Assembly: GCA_035653615.1 (NCBI GenBank) | Contig: DASRBN010000003.1 | Coordinates: forward strand, 124,001 to 188,000 | From: Ktedonobacteraceae bacterium | GTDB taxonomy: Bacteria; Chloroflexota; Ktedonobacteria; Ktedonobacterales; Ktedonobacteraceae | DNA length: 64,000 bases | Direction of reading: 5' to 3' | Shown here: positions 34,472 through 42,832 of the stretch, piece by piece | Position numbering within the stretch: the first letter of the stretch is position 1 | Layout: every line of letters begins with the position of its first letter | The notes under the pieces: model-generated | Database searches by the model: none | Told to the model about the DNA's origin: nothing | The model's input: only the letters and a program-made list of their open reading frames with translations | Made by a program: the position numbers and the translations under genes

Positions 34472-36391
34472 CTAAAGCAGCAGTTTGGCCACGGCGCCGC
34501 AAACATGCTGCACAATGGCGTACTCGTCGTCAAGCGAGTTCTGGTCGCGCGTGTAGACGGATATGATGTAGGTCTGCCGGCCCATTGTCACGATGCCGGA
34601 AGTATTCATGGCCCACAACCCGTCGGGCGCGGGAACCCAGCCATCTTTCATCGCTACTGTGGCTCCCGCAGGCGCGGTGTCCCCCACCCCAATCTGCTGG
34701 TCGGATTCGATGTTCTCCATCAGGTAGAGCGCCAGCTGGCGGTCTTGTGCCGTCAAGATCGTGCCGTTCTGGAGCCGTGTAAGCAAGTTGACCATGGTCA
34801 AAGGCGTAATGAGGCTCCAGCCGAAAGCACCGGGATAGGGACTCAGGCCGCTGATACCTATTTGCTGCATATAGCTGGCAACTCCGGCCGCGTTGCCGTC
34901 TTCATTCGTATAAAGTGCCTCCGCCGAGTCGTTGTTGGAGTTCTCGATCATCGTCGTGAGCAGGTTCATTTCATTCGCATCCGGCTGGCGGCCCTGCTGC
35001 TCGGTCAAATTCAGGAAAGTGAGCATAATCGGTACTTTAATCGAACTGCCGGTGATGAACTGGGTATCGGCGTTGTAGGTGTAATAACGGTTGTTCGTTA
35101 CATCGTAGACTGCTGCTCCCACGTTATCGCCAAAGCTGGCGAGGTAGGCGGCCAGGTCTGGCGAGAGCGCGTCGAAAGAGGCCCAACCAGGGGCGTTTCC
35201 CGGCGAGGCGAAGGTTATTGTGGAGGCCTGCGCCCAGCCGCTGCGCGTTTGTTTGTGAATAGCCCACTGGACATGGTACCAGAGCGTCCCATTGATCCAG
35301 GCGCTGTCGCCGGACGTTGTCAGGGGATAATGCTGTCCCATATGCGCGATGGCCTGACCGGTATCCGGCGTGTTGAGCAAGGTGACATTGCCTTGCGCCC
35401 AGATTTGCTGCCCGGCTGCCAGGGCGACGATGGGAGGGCCGAGCGTATTCAGGTAGTCAATGCCGGTATCCAGCTGCCGGATCAGGGGCTGGCCATTGTT
35501 ATCGAGCGTATCTTGATCGAGCAATAGACCGTCGCGCCAGAAGAGCTGTACCATCATGTGATGCGTACCGCCGTTCTGCGTTATGGTAAAGGCAAGCGCC
35601 GCGGTAAGTGGAGGGCCGAAATCCGTTTGCCACCCATCGGGTGAGACGTCAGGACGATTGATATAATTCCAGAATGCCTGCGGGACAAGATGACCAACAT
35701 CCTTTCCGCCGCGCGTGCCCCCACTGACAAAGATGCCCTGGCTCGTAGCGAGAGAAGGAGTGGCCGTGTGACCGGCGGTAGGGGCCGGCTGCATAAGATT
35801 GGGGTTGGTTGCCGCGCGCAGGTCAACATAGGTGAGCGGACTGCCCAGCCCGCCAACCGGCACCTGGCTGCCCACGGTCAGCAGCGATTGGAGCAATGGC
35901 AGGCGTATAATCCCGCTTTCAGGGTCGCCTGCGCCATTGACGATCAAATCGACCAGCGGATCATTCGCATCATGAACATGTTCCTTCTGGGGTACCGGCA
36001 AGAACAACGCGCCCGACTCAAAGAACTGAATCCAACCCCGATCGGTTGGGAAAGCAACCGTCAGCGCATTCCCCAGGTTTTGCTTCCCGTTATGACTGTC
36101 ATAGTAAGGCTTAAAGAGGGTGGAAATGCCCACTTTCTGAGATGTCCCCGGCGCGAATTGAAAGTCAGGTGCTGTGACCTCTGTATCTCCAACCCAGTTG
36201 TCAGCACCATTCGTCGCCAGCGTTTTGCTCTCAAGTGGCGCAGCAGATGAGTTCTGCTGACCGGCAAGGCTACTGATGCTGGAATATGAGAGCATCATCA
36301 CCACGACTAACATTAAAAGGGCAAGTAGCATGTTTTTGGAAATAAAGATGGAATGCGGAAAGCCCTGCTTTGCCTGTTTGTGTTCCTTCAT
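34472..36391 (-). CDS. Secreted class A beta-lactamase-like serine hydrolase
   Basis: The ATG at 36391 with GAGGGGG upstream was chosen over a longer frame. A signal anchor (MLLALLMLVVVMMLSYSSI) precedes a ~370-residue unknown region (GISTLFKPYYDSHNGKQNLG) and a C-terminal Beta-lactamase2 domain: GSSIKVPIML gives the SxxK nucleophile, IENSNNDSAE fits the SDN site with changes and MKDGW takes the KTG place. It may be a cell-wall peptidase or a relaxed beta-lactamase; the altered second and third motifs argue against a strong beta-lactamase. Confidence 0.8.
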   Translation of the reverse strand: MKEHKQAKQGFPHSIFISKNMLLALLMLVVVMMLSYSSISSLAGQQNSSAAPLESKTLATNGADNWVGDTEVTAPDFQFAPGTSQKVGISTLFKPYYDSHNGKQNLGNALTVAFPTDRGWIQFFESGALFLPVPQKEHVHDANDPLVDLIVNGAGDPESGIIRLPLLQSLLTVGSQVPVGGLGSPLTYVDLRAATNPNLMQPAPTAGHTATPSLATSQGIFVSGGTRGGKDVGHLVPQAFWNYINRPDVSPDGWQTDFGPPLTAALAFTITQNGGTHHMMVQLFWRDGLLLDQDTLDNNGQPLIRQLDTGIDYLNTLGPPIVALAAGQQIWAQGNVTLLNTPDTGQAIAHMGQHYPLTTSGDSAWINGTLWYHVQWAIHKQTRSGWAQASTITFASPGNAPGWASFDALSPDLAAYLASFGDNVGAAVYDVTNNRYYTYNADTQFITGSSIKVPIMLTFLNLTEQQGRQPDANEMNLLTTMIENSNNDSAEALYTNEDGNAAGVASYMQQIGISGLSPYPGAFGWSLITPLTMVNLLTRLQNGTILTAQDRQLALYLMENIESDQQIGVGDTAPAGATVAMKDGWVPAPDGLWAMNTSGIVTMGRQTYIISVYTRDQNSLDDEYAIVQHVCGAVAKLLL

Positions 36392-36802
36392 TTGTTTGAA
36401 GCCCCCTCTAACACATAATTTTTGGACAGCAGAAGTCTGAGCGTTGTAAGGGCGGGAGTGGAGTTGAGGTGGTGCGGAGACCCTTGAGGTCACCTTCCAC
36501 GAATCCACCACTCGTTTCGCCTGCTTGCTAACTTAAAATATAACAGAAAATCTCGAATAAGAGAACGGTATTCCAGCCAGGATCAGGGTGATTCAAAAGT
36601 CGAGAGAACAAGTGGCACATTCAGTAGGGACAGTGGCTGGTCCCTGTCTGTCCTCATCTCCCGCGCCGGACAAGCACCGGGCATTGTCCCTACAGCAGCA
36701 GATTCGGTCGTCAAAATTTATCAAAGTGCCTGTTGCCCATAACAAAATGCAGCCTGCCTGCACTATAATAGCTGTATATAAAAATGAGAAGGGAGTGATT
36801 GT
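36392..36802. other. Spacer with repeat remnants, no gene seen
   Basis: The divergent 411-base spacer holds a family B-like repeat (about 36446-36498, with CCCTTGAGGTCACC) and an imperfect inverted repeat (36624-36693, GTAGGGACAGTG against CATTGTCCCTAC). TATAAT at 36764-36769 may be the -10 of the kinase gene; no clear -35 was found. Confidence 0.5.
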
Positions 36803-38314
36803 ATGACACAACAGCCAGTCCTTCATGGGCAAGGGATGCGCGAGCCATTTGTCCTTGCGCTGGATGTCGGCACCTCTTCGACGCGCTCGCTATTGTTCGA
36901 TGCCGCCGGTGAGGCCGTGCGAGGTGTTCAGTCCCAACACACGTATCAACTCACACTGTCCGCTGACGGTGAGGTCTCGGTGGACCCGGATATGCTCGTT
37001 TCAACCGTTGCGCAGACGATTGACGAGGCATTGCACATGGCCGGCCCGCTGGCCGCGTCAATAGGCGCGGTGGCGATTGATACGTTCTGGCATAGCCTGG
37101 TGGGCGTCGATGCCAGCAATAAGGCCCTCACACCGCTCATCACCTGGGAAGATACGCGCCCCGGGCAGGTCGCCGCGGAACTTCGCCAGCAGTTGAACAA
37201 CGAGGAGATTCATGCTCGCACCGGCGCCAGGTTGCACGCGAGTTACTGGCCCGCGAAACTGCGCTGGCTGGCAACAACACAGCCGGACCTGTTCTTGAAA
37301 GTAACGCAATGGATTTCTTTCGGCGAATACCTGCACCGCCAGTTCCTGGGGCATTCGGTCTGCAGCCTCTCTATGGCATCGGGTACCGGGTTGCTCAATA
37401 TTCGCCAGCGCGATTGGGACCAGGAATTGCTCGACTTCCTGCACGTGCGGCGCGAGCAACTGCCCTCACTGGGCGATCTGAAGGATAGCGTGAAAGGGCT
37501 GGCCGGTGAGTATGCGTCGCGCTGGAAGACGCTAAACAATGTCCCCTGGTTCCCGGCAATGGGCGATGGGGCAGCTGCTAACGTCGGTTCGGGCGCGGCG
37601 ACCGGTGATCGCTGGGCGCTCACGGTTGGCACCTCCAGCGCGATGCGTGTGGTTGTTTCGCCGGATATGACGAACATTCCGATGGGGCTGTGGCTCTATT
37701 TGTTGGATAAAAACCGCGGCCTGCTCGGAGGGGCTTTAAGCGAGGGTGGCAACGTGTTTGCCTGGATGAAAGAGACGCTGTGTATCCCCTCGTTGGAGGA
37801 GGCGGAGCCGAAGGTTGCCGCTCTACAGCCCGATGGGCATGGCCTGACGATCCTGCCATTTATTTCTGGCGAACGCAGCCTGGGCTGGCACGCGGAGGCG
37901 CGGGCGTCTGTGCTGGGCATCCAGACGGATACAACGGCTGTAGACTTCCTGCGCGCGGGCATGGAGGCGTTAGCCTACCAGCTTGGGGCGGTCTACGAAG
38001 AGCTGATTACGGCGTTGGATAGAAGCGAAGTGGCTCCCACTATCCTTGGCAGTGGAGGCGCGCTGCTGAATTCTCCCACGTTCCAGAGCATCATCGCCGA
38101 CACGTTGAACGCGCCCATCTATCCCTCGTTGAGCCACGAAGCCTCGGCACGGGGAGCGGCGTTACTGGCGCTGGAAGCTCTCGGCGTTATATCCGATGTG
38201 GCACAGGTGCCATTGGACGTGGCGGCGCCAGTTCTTCCTGACCCCGAACGTCACGCCATCTATAAGCAGGGGGCCGAGCGACAGTGGAAGTTTTATCATT
38301 TGCTGTTGGGGTAA
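36803..38314 (+). CDS. FGGY-family carbohydrate kinase (gluconokinase-like)
   Basis: GGGAG precedes the ATG by 8 bases. The 503-residue protein has the FGGY fold: ALDVGTSSTRSLLFD (first phosphate loop), AVAIDTFWHSLVGVD, LITWEDTRPG, MASGTGLLNIRQRDWDQELL and WALTVGTSSAMRVVV (second phosphate loop), then ILGSGGALLNSPTFQSIIAD (adenosine motif). The TWxDxR and SGTG features resemble gluconate kinases. It would phosphorylate a sugar acid or polyol for the pentose phosphate route. No transporter or regulator is adjacent. It converges with the NTF2-like gene. Confidence 0.85.
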   Translation: MTQQPVLHGQGMREPFVLALDVGTSSTRSLLFDAAGEAVRGVQSQHTYQLTLSADGEVSVDPDMLVSTVAQTIDEALHMAGPLAASIGAVAIDTFWHSLVGVDASNKALTPLITWEDTRPGQVAAELRQQLNNEEIHARTGARLHASYWPAKLRWLATTQPDLFLKVTQWISFGEYLHRQFLGHSVCSLSMASGTGLLNIRQRDWDQELLDFLHVRREQLPSLGDLKDSVKGLAGEYASRWKTLNNVPWFPAMGDGAAANVGSGAATGDRWALTVGTSSAMRVVVSPDMTNIPMGLWLYLLDKNRGLLGGALSEGGNVFAWMKETLCIPSLEEAEPKVAALQPDGHGLTILPFISGERSLGWHAEARASVLGIQTDTTAVDFLRAGMEALAYQLGAVYEELITALDRSEVAPTILGSGGALLNSPTFQSIIADTLNAPIYPSLSHEASARGAALLALEALGVISDVAQVPLDVAAPVLPDPERHAIYKQGAERQWKFYHLLLG

Positions 38315-38324
38315 AACGGCCTCA

Positions 38325-38765
38325 TCACAAGCGGGGGGGCAATAGCCACTTTAAAGGCGGAAACGCCTGCGCGACGGCGGCGTAGTGGTCATAATAGCCG
38401 CGCTGCTTCTGTATGCGGCCATCGCGAAAGGTAAAAATGCTCACGCCCTCGACGCGAAATGGCCGCGTTAGCCAGTGCTGGCCCAGTAAGGACGGTCGGC
38501 CCGAGGCTGTCCACTGCACGACAGCCTGCTCTTCGGCGAAAAAAAGGTTTAAGGGTTCGTATCGAATCGATGGCATATCCTGAAAGCGCTTGCTGAACCA
38601 CTGCTTGATCTCACTATGTCCGGTGCGCGGTCGTTTCATACCAGAATCAAATAGTTCCGCGTCACCGGCATAGAGAGCAACAATGGCCGCCACATCATGA
38701 GCATTAAAGGCGCTGATCCAGCTATTTACCAGCAAGCGAAACGTCTCTCTGTCTGCAATTGCCAT
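38325..38765 (-). CDS. SnoaL/NTF2-like protein
   Basis: AGGAG 7 bases upstream fixes the ATG at 38765; the longer frame would translate a palindromic repeat. The 146-residue protein has the cone-shaped NTF2 pattern: LVNSWISAFNAHDVAAIVALYAG-like helices (here SWISAFNAHDVAAIVALY), DAELFDSGM, GHSEIKQWFSKRF, QAVVQWTASG and EGVSIFTFRDGRIQKQRGYYD. Members include small isomerases, hydratases and polyketide cyclases. A link to the polyketide genes 1.5 kb away is possible but unproven. Confidence 0.8.
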   Translation of the reverse strand: MAIADRETFRLLVNSWISAFNAHDVAAIVALYAGDAELFDSGMKRPRTGHSEIKQWFSKRFQDMPSIRYEPLNLFFAEEQAVVQWTASGRPSLLGQHWLTRPFRVEGVSIFTFRDGRIQKQRGYYDHYAAVAQAFPPLKWLLPPRL

Positions 38766-38800
38766 AATCACTCCTAATTGGGAAGCGCTCCCTGGCCGTA

Positions 38801-38869
38801 TCATTCTGAGCGCAGCGAAGAATCCCGGCATCCCGGCGCAGATTCTTCGCTGCGCTCAGAATGACATGG
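38801..38869. repeat. REP-like palindrome, family C copy 4
   Basis: Arms 38801-38827 and 38841-38867 lie between two divergent genes; the next bases to 38920 contain a family D fragment (CTTCATAATCGGCCCCTACA). Confidence 0.8.
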
Positions 38870-38966
38870 AATATTGCCGGTTTTAGTCGTAAAACTTCAT
38901 AATCGGCCCCTACAGGGGTTCTCATGCTCTTTTGCCTTTCGCTCAAGCCCTGACCTATTATATACT

Positions 38967-40079
38967 ATGCACAAGATGCAGACCGAAGATGTTATTGAGA
39001 ACGAACAACAAGATCGCTTTATCGACGAGGCCACATTCCATGGCGATGTAGCCTCTATCGAAGCGCTGTGGCAACGCGCCCCTATTGGCGATCTCGATAT
39101 GCCACTCATAGATATCGGGCAGGGAGAGCCGCTTGTATTTGTTTCTATCCTCGAACATCTCGAATATGTGTATGCGCGACAAATTTCCGCTTTGAGCGCT
39201 GGCCGGCGCGTCATTACATATCGCAGGCAAGAGAGCCGGACGCGCTTCGTTGGGCTGGCAGAGCGTGCTGAAGAATTGAAGCGTGTGCTTGATAGTCTGG
39301 AACTGCAACGAGCCGATTTTATTGGGCATGGCGACGGAGCTATGGTGCTTTTTGAGTTCGCCGCGCGCTATCCGGCCCGCTGTCGCTCATTGATCATCAT
39401 TGCCCAGGGGGCAGATTACCAGATCGCTCCGCATCCTTTCATCTGGTTGCTGCACGAACTGTTTCTGCGCCTGCCGGTTGAACATTTTTTGCCTGCCTGG
39501 TTCCTCCGGCGTATCGTGATCAATTATATCGTGTCCAATCGTCCGGTGGGGGCCGATAATGAACTTTCACCATCAAAATTGGGAAGCAGCAGTGAGTCGT
39601 GTCATTCTGAGCGCAGCGAAGAATCTGTGCCCAGGGAAACCAGGATTCTTCGCTGTGCTCAGAATGACACGATTGGGGCCACTCGGATTACCGAATTTGT
39701 TGGTGAAAACTCATTATCGGCCCCGGTACCACATTCTCATGATGGCGTCCCTCGCATGCTTCCCCAGCACCTGATCGAGGAGCAATTTCGCAAGATAGCG
39801 CTCTGGCCATTTGTGTACAAGTTCTCAGTTCTTCCTATCATCCACAATTTTGATATGCGGGAACGCCTGGCATCCCTCACCATGCCTGTATTTTTGATCA
39901 ATCGCGCCAACGACGCGCTTTCTCCCGAAGCGAAAACGCGCTGGCTCGCCGAGAACTTACCCAACTGTGCCGGCTATCACGTCATTTCAGGAGGAGAGCG
40001 GTTCTTTATGTACGCGGAATCCGAGCTCGTTAACCGGCTCATAGAAGGGTTTCTCATCACTGTAAAAGAATCCAAATGA
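38967..40079 (+). CDS. Degenerate alpha/beta hydrolase with repeat insertion
   Basis: The 370-residue product has an alpha/beta-hydrolase fold (PLIDIGQGEPLVFV, RVLDSLELQRADFIGHGDGA, then MPVFLINRANDALSP). At the nucleophile elbow the usual GHSxG reads GHGDG, so the serine is replaced by G122, and the C-terminal His region reads SGGERFFMY without histidine; only the acid Asp in ANDALSP remains. It is thus probably not a classical esterase. Residues ~195-252 derive from a nested palindromic repeat (39549-39724) whose inner part gives CHSERSEES. The start at 38967 is uncertain because no ribosome site is visible. It may be a decaying gene that is still open. Confidence 0.65.
   Translation: MHKMQTEDVIENEQQDRFIDEATFHGDVASIEALWQRAPIGDLDMPLIDIGQGEPLVFVSILEHLEYVYARQISALSAGRRVITYRRQESRTRFVGLAERAEELKRVLDSLELQRADFIGHGDGAMVLFEFAARYPARCRSLIIIAQGADYQIAPHPFIWLLHELFLRLPVEHFLPAWFLRRIVINYIVSNRPVGADNELSPSKLGSSSESCHSERSEESVPRETRILRCAQNDTIGATRITEFVGENSLSAPVPHSHDGVPRMLPQHLIEEQFRKIALWPFVYKFSVLPIIHNFDMRERLASLTMPVFLINRANDALSPEAKTRWLAENLPNCAGYHVISGGERFFMYAESELVNRLIEGFLITVKESK
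39549..39724 (+). repeat. Nested palindromic insertion (families C and D) within hydrolase gene
   Basis: The outer arms GGGGCCGATAATGA (39549-39562) and TCATTATCGGCCCC (39711-39724) extend inward with TTTCACCA-type sequence. They enclose a family C palindrome (39599-39670). The reading frame stays open through all of it. Confidence 0.82.
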
Positions 40080-40201
40080 GACACAAAAGCGTATGAATGT
40101 AAGGGCGATCCTGGAGGTGGCCCTCCGGCCTGGTGAGTTTGAATGTAAATCCTGGCGAGAGTTCTATGGCCTGGCGTATCTATCATTGTAGGGGTGATCA
40201 G

Positions 40202-41542
40202 ATGATGAATGCGATAAATCGATTCTCCATAAATCCGTATTCTATCCCTGGACGCCCGCGCGCAAAACGACGCGTAGTCATCACGGGCCTGGGTGTCCTG
40301 GCTTCCAACGGCATAGGCAAGGCTGATTTCTGGCAGGCCTGCCTTGCCGGTCAATCCGGTATCCGGCGTATTACACGCTTTGATCCGGGGATACTAACAA
40401 CGCAGATAGCGGGTGAGGTGCCGAACTTCAACCCGCAAGCGCTTGGACTGACACAGGAAGAGAGCCTTTCTTATGATCGCGGTACGCAGTTTGCGGTTGC
40501 CGCCGCCAACCTGGCGCTCCACGATAGCGGCCTGTATGGGCAATTGAGCGAAGAGGAACGTGATACTACCGGCGTCTATATCGGTTCGGGAATGTCGCCG
40601 GCGGAAGAGGGAGAAAAAATATGGAGGGAGGTGACGGATTCCGGCGGCCATGCTCCTCTTGACCTCGTGCAGGATGCGCATTCCAACATGTTCATCATGT
40701 CATTTTTGCCCGCCTCTGCCATTGCTATCCACCATCGACTCTATGGCCCATGCACCGTCATCTCTACAGGCTGCTCATCAGGCTCGGATGCTATTGGACA
40801 GGCTTTCCGGGCCATTCAAGAGGGGCAGGTCGACCGCATGCTGGCAGGTGGCAGCGATGCCGGAATCTGTCTCACCGGAATGAACGCCTTTTGCATCATC
40901 AAAGCATTGAGCACGCGCAATGATGAACCGGAACGGGCTTCGCGTCCGTATGATGTGAAGCGGGATGGTTTTGTAATGGCGGAGGGAGCCGGGGTACTGG
41001 TTTTAGAAGAGCGAGAACTGGCCCTGGCGCGTAATGCGCACATCTATGCTGAACTGGTGACGTTCACCTCCAATAGCTGTGCCTATCATATGACCGCTCT
41101 TCCCGAGGATGGCGTACCCTTGCAACAGTTGATCCGGCAGGCGCTGCAAGAAGCCCAGATTTCCCCGGAACAGCTCGACTATATCAATTCGCACGGCAGC
41201 TCAACACCCTTGAATGATGTAGTTGAGACGGCCGCATATAAGACGGTCTTTGGCGAGCGGGCGTATCGCATACCGATCAGTTCCACCAAATCGCTCATTG
41301 GGCACGCGCAAGGCGCCGCGAGCGCTATTGAAGCGATTATTACAGCCCTTGTGCTAGAATGGCAGAAGATACCGCCAACCATCAATCTTGAGTACAGCGA
41401 TCCACGTTGCGACCTGGATTATGTGCCCAATGTAGCAAGAGAGGCTGTTGTGAATGTCGCGCTGACCCATTCCAGCGGCTTCGGGGGCGTGAATAGTGCG
41501 CTTATCCTGGCGAAACCAGGCTGGCTTGATGAGCAGAGATGA
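40202..41542 (+). CDS. Ketosynthase alpha (FabF-like, type II polyketide/fatty acid)
   Basis: ATG 40202 follows AGGGG by about 8 bases. The 446-residue thiolase-fold protein retains the full active site: C191 in VISTGCSSGSDAIG, H331 in INSHGSSTPLND, and K363/H368 in STKSLIGHAQGAAS. It therefore can decarboxylate malonyl-ACP and condense acyl chains. Its stop overlaps the ATG of a second ketosynthase that lacks these residues, the classic KS-alpha/KS-beta pairing of type II polyketide synthases. No ACP, ketoreductase or cyclase is seen in the window, so an ACP would have to act in trans. Confidence 0.85.
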   Translation: MMNAINRFSINPYSIPGRPRAKRRVVITGLGVLASNGIGKADFWQACLAGQSGIRRITRFDPGILTTQIAGEVPNFNPQALGLTQEESLSYDRGTQFAVAAANLALHDSGLYGQLSEEERDTTGVYIGSGMSPAEEGEKIWREVTDSGGHAPLDLVQDAHSNMFIMSFLPASAIAIHHRLYGPCTVISTGCSSGSDAIGQAFRAIQEGQVDRMLAGGSDAGICLTGMNAFCIIKALSTRNDEPERASRPYDVKRDGFVMAEGAGVLVLEERELALARNAHIYAELVTFTSNSCAYHMTALPEDGVPLQQLIRQALQEAQISPEQLDYINSHGSSTPLNDVVETAAYKTVFGERAYRIPISSTKSLIGHAQGAASAIEAIITALVLEWQKIPPTINLEYSDPRCDLDYVPNVAREAVVNVALTHSSGFGGVNSALILAKPGWLDEQR

Positions 41543-42789
41543 CAGGTATGGAACATCATACAACTCGGCGCGTGGTTGTTACAGGACTGGGCGTCATAGC
41601 CCCCAACAGCATTGGTAAGCAGGCTTTCTGGCAGGCTACCAGCAACGGTATTTCTGGCATCAAGCGTTTCCAGCGTTTTTCTGACGCTGATTTGTCAATT
41701 CAAGTGGGCGGGGAAGTCTCGAATTTTGCCCCTGAGGATTACATTGAACACAAACTGGCGGACCGTACCGACCGTATGACGCATTTTGCCCTGGTTTCTG
41801 CGCAGGAGGCGCTCCAGGATGCAGCTATTGAAATGACGCGCGAGGACCCCTACCGCGTAGGAGCGGTGATCGCGAATACTTTTGGTGGTACGGAATATGC
41901 CGTGGAGCAGGTGAATAACTTATATACACGCGGGCCGCGCACGATGAGCGCCTTTACCTCCATCGCGTGGCTCCCGGTCGCCAATGTTGGCCAGGTATCC
42001 ATCCGCTACAATATTCGAGGATACTCTAAGGTGACATTGAATAATACTGTTGGGGGCCTGGACGCATTGGGGCTTGCGTATATGGCCATTCGACGCGGTG
42101 AAGCGGATGTAATCATCGCCGGGGGAGCTGAGGCCCCGCTACAACCATACATGTTACTCGTCCTCTCTCATAGCAACTTCTGTGCCAGGGGAGATGATCC
42201 ACAAGCCTATCGCCCGTTTGATCGACGCGCCGCCGGTTTCCTGCTCGCCGAAGGAGCCGGTATGTGTATCCTGGAAGAGTACGAGCATGCACAACGACGT
42301 GGCGCATCAATCTACGCGGAAATCGCCGGCTTTGGGCAAACCAATGATCCGCACGCATTGGAACAGGCTCCTACAAGTAGCAGGCAATACGCGCGCGCAC
42401 TGAGCCTTGCCATGCGAGATGCGCAATTGTCGCCACATGAAATTGGCTACTTCAGCCTTGATGGGCGCGCTTTGCCCATATTCGACGCAAGCGAAGCAGA
42501 AGCCCTGCACTCGGTATTTGGTTCCGAGATTGCAAACATAGCCCTCAGTGTTCCGCGGACGATGCTCGGTCATAGCTTCGCCGCAGCAGGCGCGCTGGAT
42601 ACCATCACTGCCATACTTGTGCTTCAACACGGTATTGTTCCACCGACCATCAACTGTGAGGAATTAGATCCCAGCTATGGTTTAGACCTTGTACGTGATG
42701 AACCTCGTACATTGACCGGGACAGCCGCTCTCGTTGGTGGGCGTAGTCTCACAGGCGTCAATGTCGTTCTGGCCCTGAAACGCCTTTAG
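41539..42789 (+). CDS. Ketosynthase beta / chain-length factor-like protein
   Basis: The protein is 416 residues long with the same fold as the gene upstream, but the catalytic Cys is T170 (LNNTVGGLDALG), the first His is Asp (SLDGRALPIFD) and Lys becomes Arg (VPRTMLGHSFAAAG). This is what is expected for a chain-length factor that forms a heterodimer with KS-alpha and helps set polyketide length. The usual CLF Gln at the Cys site is not present. ATGA overlap with KS-alpha indicates coupled translation; an ATG at 41548 is an alternative start. Confidence 0.8.
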   Translation: MTGMEHHTTRRVVVTGLGVIAPNSIGKQAFWQATSNGISGIKRFQRFSDADLSIQVGGEVSNFAPEDYIEHKLADRTDRMTHFALVSAQEALQDAAIEMTREDPYRVGAVIANTFGGTEYAVEQVNNLYTRGPRTMSAFTSIAWLPVANVGQVSIRYNIRGYSKVTLNNTVGGLDALGLAYMAIRRGEADVIIAGGAEAPLQPYMLLVLSHSNFCARGDDPQAYRPFDRRAAGFLLAEGAGMCILEEYEHAQRRGASIYAEIAGFGQTNDPHALEQAPTSSRQYARALSLAMRDAQLSPHEIGYFSLDGRALPIFDASEAEALHSVFGSEIANIALSVPRTMLGHSFAAAGALDTITAILVLQHGIVPPTINCEELDPSYGLDLVRDEPRTLTGTAALVGGRSLTGVNVVLALKRL

Positions 42790-42832
42790 GTGTTGCCGGA
42801 AAAGTTCGTAATTGGCCCTCGTCCAATAGTTG

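Noticed and set aside
38766-38831. Longer start for the NTF2-like gene
   Set aside because: It would translate a palindromic repeat (family C); AGGAG supports ATG 38765.
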